Under the pieces are notes generated by a model. It worked only from the letters and a program-made list of their open reading frames with translations, did no database searches and was not told the DNA's origin. A DNA stretch of 64,000 nucleotides, from NCBI GenBank assembly GCA_033063855.1, contig CP093831.1, forward strand, positions 25,978,001-26,042,000, read 5' to 3'. Below, in pieces: positions 8,670-19,958 of this stretch; position 1 is the first letter of the stretch; each line of letters starts with the position of its first letter. The stretch comes from Smittia aterrima. Lineage: Eukaryota > Arthropoda > Insecta > Diptera > Chironomidae. The position numbers were made by a program, and so were the translations under genes.

Positions 8670-9794
8670 ATGGAGATCAATTGTGAATTTAAAAGTGTTA
8701 GTTTTGATAACTACACGTGCAATATAGGCGAAGCAAATATAACTGAGAAGGATCATGTGATCAAAGAATTTAAAGGAGTTCATCAACCAGGAAAAAGTCA
8801 CAATGATGTCAGAGAAGTTTTCTTCTATCAAGAAACTGTCGAATATTTTCCCAGAGGTCTCGAGAAGCATTTTCCTAATCTCACTCGCTTATATATTTTT
8901 TTCGGTGGTATCAAAGAAATATCGAAAGACGATTTGAAAGGACTCGAGGGACTTGTTGGCCTTTATTTAGAAGGTTGTCAGTTGACACTATTGCCCGACG
9001 ATTTGCTCACCGAAATGCCAAACTTACGAGAAGTTTCATTCGGCGACAACAAAATCGAGTTCGCATCATCGGAAGTTTTAAAACCTTTGCTTGGAAGAGA
9101 AAATGTTGATGTGAACCTTGAAAGAAACAAAAATATTAATGCTTGCTACAGGTCAGGATGGCCAGATTCTTTAGGATCCATTGAAGAACTGATGAAGTTG
9201 ATCGACGAGAAGTGCATCAAACCAGCTGAGCCAACTGTTTATCCTGATCCTGTGATTTCCAACTCCAAACTCAAGGAAACGTGGATTTCAGGAAAGTTTT
9301 CGGACCTCACGATCATCGCAGGCGACAAAGAATTCAAAGCCCATAAAACAGTTTTGGGAATGCGAAGCGAAGCGTTTGCTGAAATCTTTGAGGATCAAAA
9401 CGAGGCGACAGAGATGAAACTTTCTGAGTTCAGCTCGAAGTCAGTTGAGGCTTTGCTCAAATTCATTTACACGAACGAGACCTCAAAAGATGGAAACACA
9501 AAGGAAAACTTTGAAATTGCTGATAAATTTAAAGTCGCCGCAATGAAATCGATTTACGAGGAAATTATTTACAATCAAATTGACGAGGAAAACGCTTGGG
9601 AAACTTTTTTGTTCGCTCATCAATTCTCATCTCAACAACTGAAGGAGAAAGCATTCAAACTGATTGTGAAGAAAATTCCTGAAGATCTGCCAGACGAGCT
9701 CATGGAAGATCCCGAAAACTTAAAGATAATGATCGAAGCTCGAAGAGTTTATGAAGAGACTTTGGCAAACATGAAACCTAAACTTCGAAAATAA
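8670..9794 (+). CDS. LRR-BTB protein, copy 4
   Basis: Intronless, 374 aa. Leucine-rich part (LTRLYIFFGGIKEISKDDLK; LTLLPDDLLTEMPNL) followed by BTB (KFSDLTIIAGDKEFKAHK; EALLKFIYTNET) and BACK-like helices. Its C-terminal half is very close to copy 2 (the run from KSIYEEIIYNQIDEENAWET onward), while its N-terminal half differs, which looks like gene conversion or recombination between copies. The ending MKPKLRK is basic. Same inferred role as the other copies. Confidence 0.9.
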   Translation: MEINCEFKSVSFDNYTCNIGEANITEKDHVIKEFKGVHQPGKSHNDVREVFFYQETVEYFPRGLEKHFPNLTRLYIFFGGIKEISKDDLKGLEGLVGLYLEGCQLTLLPDDLLTEMPNLREVSFGDNKIEFASSEVLKPLLGRENVDVNLERNKNINACYRSGWPDSLGSIEELMKLIDEKCIKPAEPTVYPDPVISNSKLKETWISGKFSDLTIIAGDKEFKAHKTVLGMRSEAFAEIFEDQNEATEMKLSEFSSKSVEALLKFIYTNETSKDGNTKENFEIADKFKVAAMKSIYEEIIYNQIDEENAWETFLFAHQFSSQQLKEKAFKLIVKKIPEDLPDELMEDPENLKIMIEARRVYEETLANMKPKLRK

Positions 9795-10685
9795 ATTTTG
9801 ATTAAAAGAAATAAGTAAAATAAGTAACATACTTATTTTATATTTCAAAAATTTTGTTCAAGAGAATCGAAAATAAAAAGCGTAAACGAGTCTTTCCATT
9901 CCAACTTCGGTTCTTCGTTTTAATAAATTGAATAAAAAAATTGAAATATAATTTAAAAAAGTGGGCTATACATCGGAAGTCATATTGTTCAAGGAATCGA
10001 ACCCTGGATCATGACAGCTTGAAAGGATCGGATATTTATCGTCTAAGCTATCAATCTTTTTAAAACTGCAATCTGACTTTGGCTGAAACATAATTTAAAA
10101 GCAAATTTTGTTTATAAGTTTAAAATTTTAAGAAACATAATGTATGAATGATTTGAATGGTTAAATAAATAAAAAAAATTCTCATGAAATCCTCTAGTTT
10201 ACTGTTTAAATTTCACAGACTGTATTTGAGCTCGCTAGTTAAGAGAATACTTTTATTTGAGTATTTAACCATTTACTAGGCCTTCATTTCATACCTACAT
10301 AATAGTTTGATACATATTTCCAGAGTCATTAAAGAAACAAAATATGTTAAAGTTACTCATAACTGAGCAAGTTGTTTCTTAAAAACACTTTTATCGAAGC
10401 AATTTAGCTTAGTTTTTGTGGTTAATAGGATTGGATTATCAATAATTATCAACCTAACACTTTAGTGTGGTTTGAACGCGTTAATTAATGCAAAAAAAAA
10501 CATTTTAATTAAAGTCGATTTAACGGGAAAATTTAAATTGGGTATGCAACTAAGTCCAAAGGATCATTTTAATCTAAGTCCAACTCGCGGAATCAGAAAT
10601 CGAAAAATAAATTAGTAGATCTTACTAAACTTTGACCGCCTGAAGGTATTCTTGATAGATAAAGAACAATCATCGTCTAGCAACA
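9795..10685. other. Intergenic, AT-rich, contains one tRNA-like repeat
   Basis: No open frame of note. The 3' end of BTB copy 4 is at its left. A tRNA-like element lies at about 9960-10058. The last 100 bases contain the presumed promoter and leader of the Tudor gene, without a TATA box that I can identify. Confidence 0.6.
9960..10058 (-). repeat. tRNA-derived SINE-like element or tRNA relic
   Basis: On the minus strand, TAGCTTAGACG (10050-10040) fits the pol III A box and GGTTCGATTCC (10003-9993) is a perfect B box, 36 nt apart. The B box sits in a foldable T arm (CAGGG, loop TTCGATT, CCTTG, with one G-T pair). I could not fold a good acceptor stem or anticodon arm, so it is not a functional tRNA gene. 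The A/B-box spacing and the T-rich sequence just after it on the minus strand suit a tRNA-derived SINE. Confidence 0.5.
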
Positions 10686-13600
10686 ATGGTAAGCATGGAA
10701 AATTGAGTTATAACCTTCAAGTTACGCATTTATGTTTCCACAGGCTGTTCCAATTTGCAATTTCAAAAAAATATTTGAAATGCTCATGAAGAAAGCACCA
10801 CCAGATGAAATAACTACGACAACAAGCCAAGTCTCTGTCCCATCATCCGTGGAATCGATCTCAAAACTCAGAAAGAATGATTTAACATCAGATTCAGCTG
10901 AAAAGTCTTCAATCACAACACCAGATGAAAAGAGTTCCAAAGCCTCATCAGAAAACAAACCAACAACGTCACGAACCAATCGATCGTCATCTAATAGCTT
11001 AACGGAGATCATCGCTCAAACCTCGGCCAATCCACTCCGATCGAAAATTGATGTCTATCGATTGTTTGTTCACGGAAAATATTTGACATTGCCATTAGAA
11101 CAAAGAAAGGAAGCGCTCTTCACAAAAGAAATTCATGAAGGACTGGACAAGCTTAACTTCCGGGCAATCTTCAGAACACAAGCTCATTGCTGGCCTAACA
11201 TCCTCGATAAACGATCAGTTTGCATCGTCAATGGAGAGCAATCGGGAAAGACTTTCAGGTAAATTCATTAAAATTCATCTAACAGAGTCCCTCAATTAAT
11301 CTTTCTCAACAGTTACCTACCAGCTCTTCTCTCGTTGCTTGCTGAAAGTGAATCTGCCGAGTCGTCATCAGCTCTTGGACCGAGAGCTCTCATCATCGTT
11401 CCCTCATCAAAGGATGTCGAGCGCATTGCCGGTTATTGTTCAGCATTAGTTTCCCGAGACGCTCTCAAGGTCATCAAAGCATTCGGCAAATGGAATTCTG
11501 AACAGAAGAAAATTGATATCGTCAACGGATGCGACTTGCTCATTACAACTCCTCCTTGCTTCGCTCGAATGTCACACGCCAGTGGAGTTATTCGTCTTTT
11601 CGATAAGAAACGAATTAAGCGATGCGTTTTCGATGGAATCGATTCAATGTTAGAGAAGTTTGATAAAGAAATCAAATTAATCATCAAGACCTGCACAAGC
11701 GGTGAACAAAATTCAGAGTTGAATCCACAGCTGATAATAACGTCATCAAGTTGGATCGAACGCATTCGACCGCTGCTCAAGTTGGTTTGCGATCCGATTG
11801 TCGTCATTGGAAGTTTTGCCGAAGCTGCACTTTACTCGAAGTGTTTCTTTCAAATTTCTAAGAAGTCTCACGAAGGGAAGCTCGAAGAGTTGGCAGCAGT
11901 TCTGAAACAATTGAAGTGGCGCACGAAGAAAATGCTGATTGTCACGAATCGAGACGAAGAGATAAACATTTTAACTGATTTCATGATGACGAACGAATTC
12001 CGTTTCAAAGTCATCGACGCTAAGATGACGCCAGTAGATTCTGAATTGACACACAAACGTTGGATTAAAGAAGAAGAGGGTTCGATGAAAATCTTGATCA
12101 CATGCGACGAAGCTTTGATTCGTTGCAAAATCAGCGAAGTTGAAGAGTTAATTCATTTTTCTCTTCCCAATTCATGGTCACGATTCAACAGTCGCTTTGC
12201 AACGCTTTCCAACAATTTAATGAGCTTTGCAGAACAAAAAACAAAAGATCGATGCATCACACGAATTATGCTCAATGAAGAAAACACTTTGGAAGTTCCA
12301 CGATTGATTGACTTCTTAAAAACTCGACAAGTTGTTAAGGAAATTCCAGAAGAAATCAATGAATTAGTTCAGGTAAGTGAGAATCTCTAATTAAAGTAAT
12401 TTTCTAACTTATTTCATTTACAGAGAATCGTCCAAGAACGAGAAGAACGCAAGTTTGAAGCTCGCTTTCAATTGATTGCACCAATTTGCTCCAACACTTT
12501 GAGATTCGGTCAATGTCAAAAGGCGGCTCAGTGCGACAAGCGACACATTTTCAGCGAATTCGATAAACCAGTCAACATTCCGTGTGACGGTTTTATTAAA
12601 TTTGAACTATTGGCAATTCGCGACCCGACTGTCTTTGTCATCAAGATTCGCGAATATCTTCCTCGTCGCGAGAAGAATTGGATCAATCGAGAAAAGATGA
12701 TCAAGAAGAGCGAAGATATGTTGGAGGCAATGCAGACTTACATGAACGACAACAGAATTATTGAAGCTAACGTGGTCACTGGAGAAATGTACGCAGTTTT
12801 CTGTACAACGAAGCTCAAGTGGTGTCGCTGCAAAGTTCTCGAGAAACAGTAAGTCAAATAATATTTCATTGAAAACAATTTAAAATCTTTCTTTGTTTCT
12901 CTAGAAATAATGCGAAGAAACCTTCAAAAGCGATTATCTTTCTTCTTGACTATGGAAACAAATTGATCGTTCTGTTAACTGATATCTACATGTTGCCAGC
13001 TAGCATTAAGCTTCTGGATCCGTTAGTCGTTGAATTACGAATCGCCAACCTCATTCCCTTCGACAACGACGAACAATGGGACCGAGAAAGTAGATTGGAA
13101 ATTGAAAAAATTATTAACAAAGAGAAAACTTCGGAAAGCTACAATTTTGCTGAAATCTCATTCTCTGTTCAGAACACAATCGTCGCTGAAAGTTTTGACA
13201 TTCGTAATCCACTCAAAGGTATTGCAACTGATATCATCAAATTCTCTCTGAAGCCTTTCATGCTCAAAAATGAATTCTGTCTCAAGAACGAAAGCGTTCT
13301 TACAAGTTTGAAACTTCTCATGGACAGAGCAAAGCTCTATTATCCGAAAAAGATTGAAAGGACAACTGTAAATAATATCGAAACGGATCAGGAAGAAAAA
13401 TCAGACCCGCGTTGGAAGAATCTCGCAGTCAAAGGCGAATATCAAGTTTTCATGTTGGATTTTGAGAGCCCAGACATGTTTTACGTTCGTCTCGATGACA
13501 AAGACAACAAAGTCTTGAAATCTTTAATGAAACCAGTGGAAAACTGTGAAGTGCGAATTCCAATGAAAGATTTAGCTGATGGAAACTTCTGTTTGGTTGC

Positions 13601-14816
13601 AAAGGAAGGAGAGAAAACTAAGCGTGGACTGATTCTCTCAACCAATGTAATAATCAACGTCTTCCTCCTCGATTACGGAAAAGCAATCAAATGCTTTGTA
13701 AATGAAATATTTCAACTTCCGGTTTCACTTATCAATGCAGCTCCGTTTCAAGCTGCTCAATGTCGTTGGATTGGAGTGAAACCAAGATTCAGCGACGAAT
13801 GGGAAGGTCGCGCATTGAGAGCAATTAAAAAATTTGTTCTGGCACTTACAGAAAAGAAATTGATAAAGCTTCGAGTTGCTGCACATTCGGGGAACATTTA
13901 CGATGTCGTTTTGTTTAATCCTGAGACTGGAAAGAGATTGGACGAGCTCGTAATTGACGAAGGATATGCTGATGTCGACGAAGACTTTGTTGAGACAATC
14001 GATGAACTATTTCGTGATGATGACAAAGACGAAGAAGGGGAATTAGAAGAAGAACCACAGAACAAAGAAAATGTGGCCAATGAAACCGCTGAAGAGATTA
14101 TGAATGAGATTTTTAGCTCTAAAGATGTCGATTGCCGTTTAAAACTTTCTGATCTGCTCAACGTTCCAGAAACGTCGCGCTTCGTGCCTCCAGGAAAGCT
14201 TCCCGGTCGTCCTCGCCAACCAAAAGATTCCTTGAAAAATGTCAAAGCTGAAAAGGAGAAACCTCTTGTGAAAGCAAGCAATCATCAACCAACGACAATA
14301 CAACCAACGACATTGAACTACATTCACAAGCATCCGAAAATTGTTTGGCGTCAGAATGAAATCGCTGTCTTCTTAACTGTCGCTGCAACAGATCACATCG
14401 ATTACGGTCTTAACGTTACTGAATCATCGATGAAGATTCGCATTCAGTACGACCGCGATCAGTTTGAATATACTGAAATTTTCTTCTATTCTGTCATCAA
14501 CAAGAACATCATCAGTCACGAACATGTTGGGCAGAACATTATCGTTCGACTTGTGAAGTGTCTCCCTCTCGACTGGCCTCGTTTGACAAAACTCAACGAA
14601 ACAAATCGCTTCATCAAGTACAACGCAGAACCAATTGACTATTCTTTGATGGATTCAGAGACAACTGAAATTAAAGCTGCTCCTGAAGGTAAAAACATTC
14701 ACTTCAATTTAATGATTCAAATATTTATTCCTTTCTTTATTTTTTTAGAAGAAGAATGCGACAACGAGTTGAACGAATTACAAGAACTCAGTGATGACGA
14801 TAACCTCGACTTTTAA
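10686..14816 (+). CDS. Tdrd12: Tdrd12/Yb-like Tudor DEAD-box protein
   Basis: Six coding exons: 10686-10688 (ATG only), 10744-11258, 11313-12372, 12424-12848, 12905-14688, 14749-14816; total 1284 aa. Order: low-complexity Ser/Thr N-terminus, DEAD-like helicase domain (motif I NGEQSGKT at 164-171; DEAD replaced by DGID at 280-283; SAT region reads SSS), CCCH finger C548-x8-C557-x5-C563-x3-H567, Tudor 1 (about 570-760, IIFLLDYGN), Tudor 2 (about 845-1025, VFLLDYGK), acidic stretch, and CS/p23-like domain (about 1140-1245, ending in WPRL). This is the layout of Tdrd12 and fly Yb-family proteins, which act in perinuclear piRNA biogenesis; Tudor domains bind dimethyl-arginine on Piwi proteins. The last intron is 60 nt and in frame, so retention would not break the frame. 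AATAAA is at 14850. Confidence 0.88.
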
Positions 14817-16063
14817 CATCACAAATGAAATGTAAAGAACCAAAACGCGAATAAAACTTTTGTTGAGAACTAAAAATGAAAAAGTTTCTTCTGGCAGAAG
14901 CTCTTGTTTAAAATGAATCTTATTAAAGGCTTATTAAACCTGAAACACATTGTTTTCAACAGTAATTGCCTTGGCATTGGAAAAACCGTTAAAAAATTTG
15001 ATTTTTAATATTTAACGGTCAACTTGCCCCTTGTTATTATTTTCAAAAAAAAAAGTTGATCTCAAGTCCCGCCACTGCGACATCTGGCGCCTCATTAGTG
15101 AACTAAACCTCAACTGCAAAACTAAAGTTTATAATTGATTTTTAAAATCTCCTTGTGCTTAAAATATAATTTAAATGTAAGTAAAGACTAAGTGAAGCTC
15201 TCCTTTAAGTCCTGGTAGTGAAAGTTCTTTGTGGATTTGTGAATAATCGTTGCAATTGAAATTATTTTAATTTTCGATGTTTTTATGAAGTTCCGCGATC
15301 AATGACTCATATCAATTGATTCTGATGAATCTAGTTCGGTATTAAGTGATCATAAACTAATTCCACGCATCAAGAGACGCGATATCAGCTAAATTCCAGT
15401 TAAAATTATGATTCCATGTTTGCGTCTGAGTCATCAAAAGTCAACTTTTCTTTCTTTGGCCGTTGTGTGTGTAAAAATTCCAAATTGTTGAACTCAGGGA
15501 TGGAATCAGACGACGGAAAGAAATGCTTAAGCGGTTGATTCGTCACACTGCATCGTTTTTTAATCAGTAGAGCAAATTAATTTGTCGCTAACGAAGAAGC
15601 CCTAATTGAAGCAAAGTCGTTGCCATCTGTTCGCTTTAAAATCGCGGTCTAGTTGAAACAATTTAAACACTCTCCAGTCAACAATTTCTTCCTTTTATGG
15701 TCATGACTTTGCACATAAACTCTCGACTTCTTCTTGCTTTATTGCCAATCGAAATATTTTATTTCTTCTCTCGATTTGTTTACATGTTGATGGATTTTTT
15801 GTAATTGTGCAACTTCCATTTTGGGGATTCTTGTTGCCAGACGTTGAACCTCAATAAATTTTAATTTCTCTCCAATCATGCGATTCAAATTAGCAACGAG
15901 CATCTGTGTGTGAACGTTGAATTCAAGGTGATTCACCCACACCTGATGTGTGCTCGTTATCATCATCAACATCATCGTCGTCCACCTCACCTCAATTCAA
16001 TTGCAAAAATTCAATTTTCATTATTAAATATTTTTTATATTTTTTCATCTCTCAGTTGTCAAT
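14817..16063. other. Intergenic and sqh 5' region
   Basis: Holds the Tdrd12 polyadenylation signal (14850-14855) and the promoter side of sqh. A CTCTCAG acceptor ends at 16055, 8 nt before the sqh ATG, so sqh should have a 5' UTR exon upstream. Its donor is not certain (AATGTAAGTAAAG near 15174 is one candidate). No coding sequence recognised. Confidence 0.5.
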
Positions 16064-16711
16064 ATGTCATCACGTAAAACAGCCACACGTCGAGGAACGA
16101 CAAAGAAACGTGCCCAAAGGGCGACATCGAATGTGTTTGCTATGTTCGATCAAGCTCAGATTGCCGAGTTCAAGGTGACTTTTCTTTACCGCAAGAAGCT
16201 TTTCTCATTCTCTGACATGTATCTAACATTTGCAGGAGGCTTTCAACATGATTGACCAAAACCGCGATGGGTTCATTGAAAAAGAGGACCTTCACGACAT
16301 GCTCGCCTCATTGGGAAAGAACCCAACCGATGATTATCTTGAGGCAATGATGAATGAGGCGCCTGGCCCAATCAATTTCACTATGTTCTTGACACTTTTC
16401 GGAGAACGTTTGCAAGGAACGGATCCTGAAGATGTCATTAAGAATGCTTTCGGCTGCTTCGACGAAGACAACAACGGTCACATCTCCGAGGATCGTCTCC
16501 GAGAACTGCTCACAACCATGGGCGACCGTTTCACTGACGAAGATGTAAGTTTGACTTAAGAAAACTTTCCTCGAAACTTTTTAATTTACACAATTCCTCT
16601 TCCCAGGTCGATGAGATGTATCGTGAGGCTCCAATCAAGAATCAATTGTTCGACTACATCGAATTCACTCGAATCCTTAAGCACGGCGCAAAGGAAAACG
16701 AAAATGAATAA
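16064..16711 (+). CDS. sqh: Non-muscle myosin II regulatory light chain
   Basis: Three coding exons (16064-16174, 16236-16544, 16607-16711) give 174 aa, the length of Drosophila spaghetti squash and nearly identical to it. EF-hand 1 has the metal loop D44-Q-N-R-D-G-F-I-E-K-E-D55. The activating phosphorylation sites are conserved in RAQRATSNVF (T21 and S22 counting Met; fly T20/S21). The protein binds the neck of non-muscle myosin II heavy chain and switches on motor activity in cytokinesis and morphogenesis when phosphorylated by Rho kinase or MLCK. It is non-muscle rather than muscle Mlc2 because the N-terminus is short and lacks the long flight-muscle extension. AATAAA is at 16765-16770. 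Confidence 0.98.
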
Positions 16712-18991
16712 GCTTGCGGTCATCGGACTTAAATTGATTTCCTTACATTTCGGGGTCGCTTCAAAATAAAAGTATTTCTCCTCCCGATAGTTTAACGAAT
16801 TTTATCTATCTCGAGTAAATATTGCTCTTCCTCTTTCACTTATTCGCCAAACACTATCGTCCCCAAACATTAACTCCCCATCTGATTTACGATTCGAAGC
16901 GTGTAAAACTAACAAAACCATGTTTAATGAATTTCTTTTTATATTGTATAGGATTTAATAAAAAAAAAAGCTCGTGAACTTACGAGGAAGAAAAAGAAAA
17001 GAGCGATTGATTGTAGAGGAATTTCTCTAAAGTGTCAGAATGGAGAGATGTGACCTTTGAATTGGAAGGCAAACTTTCCCCCATGAGAATGAACAAAGAT
17101 TGAGGTCGAAGATGTGCGTTACCTGAAAATCCCAAACTCGTCAAAAGTAAAGAAGAAGAAAACTTTTCAATATTTTTGTTATTTCTTTTTTATTTAAAAC
17201 TCCACATTTCCTTTTCTTGAATAAATATCCGTTGCCTCTTCTATAGACTCTCCCTTTCAATTGTTAAATTTTAAATTGGTGTAGTTCCATGATTAAAAAT
17301 TGGATTTAAAAGTTTGGAACAAGGAAAACTTTTGATTGAACTTCGTGTGAGGAAGTTGCTTCATTCGCAGATCGATCGCATAAAGTTTCATAGCGAGGAT
17401 AAAGTTTCTTGTTGATGAGCGTGATAAACTTACGAATGAACCAACACTTCACACTCGAAATGAAAGGTGAAAATACATTTTCTTTCTTAGCTTCGTGGAA
17501 GCAAATGTATTCTTCTCAAAATTAAGTTTAAACTTGGATGAAGATTATTTATTTGGTCTTGTCGTGTTCTGATTGAAATTTATCGGACAATTCCATGTCA
17601 ACAATTGACTCCGATATGTGGAATAATTCCCTTGACGAAAATAAAGTTATTTCAATTATATTTCCGTCTCAACGACGTGAAAAGTCATTTTAGTCAACAG
17701 TCCGATTGTTTTTTCGTCTCCAATATCGCCTTATCATTGTTCAATTAATCGAACTCGAAATTGGATTACGTCCAACTCCAAATGTTGTTCAACCCCTCAA
17801 ATAACATGATGCTAGATTATGGTCATGGTCAGGAGGCTCTCGCACGGGATTTATGTGTGCTTTTGGTATTAATAGAAAGACGAACGGAGAGGAGACCGAG
17901 TTTGAGCCTTTCGTTAGGAAGGTACTTGATGATATCTTTTAGAAAAATATGTTTCTATCGCTACGAGTAACGTTTTTTCATTTTTTTTTTACTTTCATCT
18001 ACAGAACAATTTTTACTAGTGCAAGTGAAATGTATTCATTCTCTGTCTGTCGCATCCAAAGTAGAGATAAGTGAGAACAAACTTTTAATAACAGCGAAAG
18101 GTGAAGTGTCATAAATTTCATTTTTTTTATACTTCTCGAGAGTTCACCATGACAGTGATAAAGTCTAATTTTCCTAATACGGATCACATCTTTCATAATA
18201 CAAAATTGATGATGATTTCCTTTCTCCTTTTCTTCGTCGGCTCAAAATTGAATTGCTTTGTGTTACATTAAATCTCTAAACTTATTTTCTTTTTCTTCTA
18301 TCGGCCTATAAACTAAGCAATGCTCTCTCTCTCGCTTCACATGAAAGAAAAGAAGAAAATTTTCTTCAGCTTAACGGGATGATTGTGTTATTTTTGTAAA
18401 TGGGAGTTTAGGGCGAGCTAAAAAGGGAGAAATTCGTAAATGACGTTTCAAGAACTTGATTTGATTGATGGCAGAGGAAGAAAAATGTTTTTCAAAAAGC
18501 TTTCAAAAAAGCTTTCAATCATCAAATCGATTTGCAATCAAAGAGCTCTTCCCTAACATCAGAAATTTCCCCAGCAATTTCCATTTCCTTTAAAAAGGCA
18601 TTTAAAACATAATTTCATCTCTCATATGTTGCTTTTGATGAGAGTGGAAACTGCAATCCATCTAACTCTTCGTTATGATGAAATTGAACGAGAAAGTGAA
18701 GGGAAGGCCCTGTTAAATTAATTAATTTTGTGTACGAGCTGGATGCTGCTGCTCGCTCGTATGTGTGCGCAGAACTTCGCTTTCTTATGCTCCTGACATT
18801 CACTCTCCTCTCGTAATAAATGATCGGCTGGGAATAGAATTTTCTATGATGTATGACTCGTAAGCTCCTTCACCGAAACAACACTTTTTTTTTGTGTGTG
18901 CTACGCCACTTGCTGCCATTCAAATTCTCCTTCTCATAAGTTTTTTTTTCGTGTGATTGAGTTGATTTTGCTTTCAATGGAAATGGTTGAA
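16712..18991. other. Intergenic, 3' ends of two convergent genes
   Basis: Contains the sqh polyadenylation signals (16765, and a second near 16949) and, further right, the 3' UTR of the minus-strand R7BP-like gene. Mostly AT-rich, with pyrimidine and purine tracts. Scattered short frames show no family signature. No structured RNA or repeat recognised. Confidence 0.5.
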
Positions 18992-19958
18992 TTAAAGGTA
19001 GTTCGGATGTTGACGGGAAATACAACAGAGTAAGCCCATATTTCGATACAAAGCTGCTCGTCGACGTTTCGCTGGCCACGGGCCTGAATTTTTATCCTTT
19101 AACACTTCATTGCGCTCTGAGGATTGAAGAAAAGAATCAGAAGCAAAAGTAAGGAAGAAGATTTATTCATAAATATTTTATGAGCTCACCTAAATACGCT
19201 TCTTGCTTCGGCATGTACTCTTGCATCTCCGAGAGTAGTTTCGCTATCTCTTGCGAGTCCTTCGTTATGCTACACAACTCCTCGGAATGAAAATCCGGAT
19301 TGATTTGCTTACAGAGTAGAAGTTGACTAATAACGTTCCCCAAGTTGCTGGGTCCTACGGCTGATCCATCTTTGGAAGAGCGAGAAATATTTTATTCAAA
19401 TGCTTGCTCGGCATTTTTTTCATCTGCAAAAGAGCTTACCATAGAAGCCAGCCATGTCCATGGGAATAATTTTGAGAAGGTGATACGAGCGAACCAGCTC
19501 ACGAAGAAACAATTGCGTCAGATAGAAGAGTAAAATTAAATGTGGATTATCGATTAGGGTGGGCGTCGCAGTGATTTCGGAATCGCTGGGGAAACGGAAG
19601 GAAAATGAAAAGCGCAATTCACAAATGAGTTTCGCAAAACTTTCTCGCATTAAACTTTATGCGTACCTTTTGAGTTGGGGCAGAATTAACTTTGACACCT
19701 TCAAGCACGATTCAACGCACGCTCGTCTCGTTTTTCTGATCTGCGCTCTCAGTTCCGGAGAGTCATGCTTGTCGTGGCCAATGTGGATTAGCATATCGCG
19801 AAACGATGCCACTTGTGTGTTGATATCGATTAGCATCTGAAAGCATTTTGAATGAGGGAATGATTTATGAACATGAAGCACAACAAAGAAACGCTTTCAC
19901 TTACATTCGGCAGATTTGGCAAATCCATTGCGCTTCTGCGCCTCGTTACATCGTTCAT
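18992..19958 (-). CDS. RGS7BP: R7-RGS-binding protein (R7BP)-like
   Basis: Five exons: 19958-19905, 19836-19667, 19585-19440, 19369-19190, 19116-18992, all with GT..AG sites and matching phase; 224 aa. Residues about 20-70 carry the best-conserved segment (INTQVASFRDM, DSPELRAQIRKTRRACVES), which parallels the vertebrate R7BP helix bundle (SLRAEIHKTR). The tail has a basic run KRRRAALYRN followed by C214-C215, equivalent to the palmitoylated Cys pair that anchors R7BP. R7BP holds R7-RGS/G-beta-5 complexes at the plasma membrane and speeds G-alpha-o deactivation in neurons and photoreceptors. The start ATG is the first in frame after a likely non-coding or intronic stretch; an extra upstream exon is possible. 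Confidence 0.8.
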
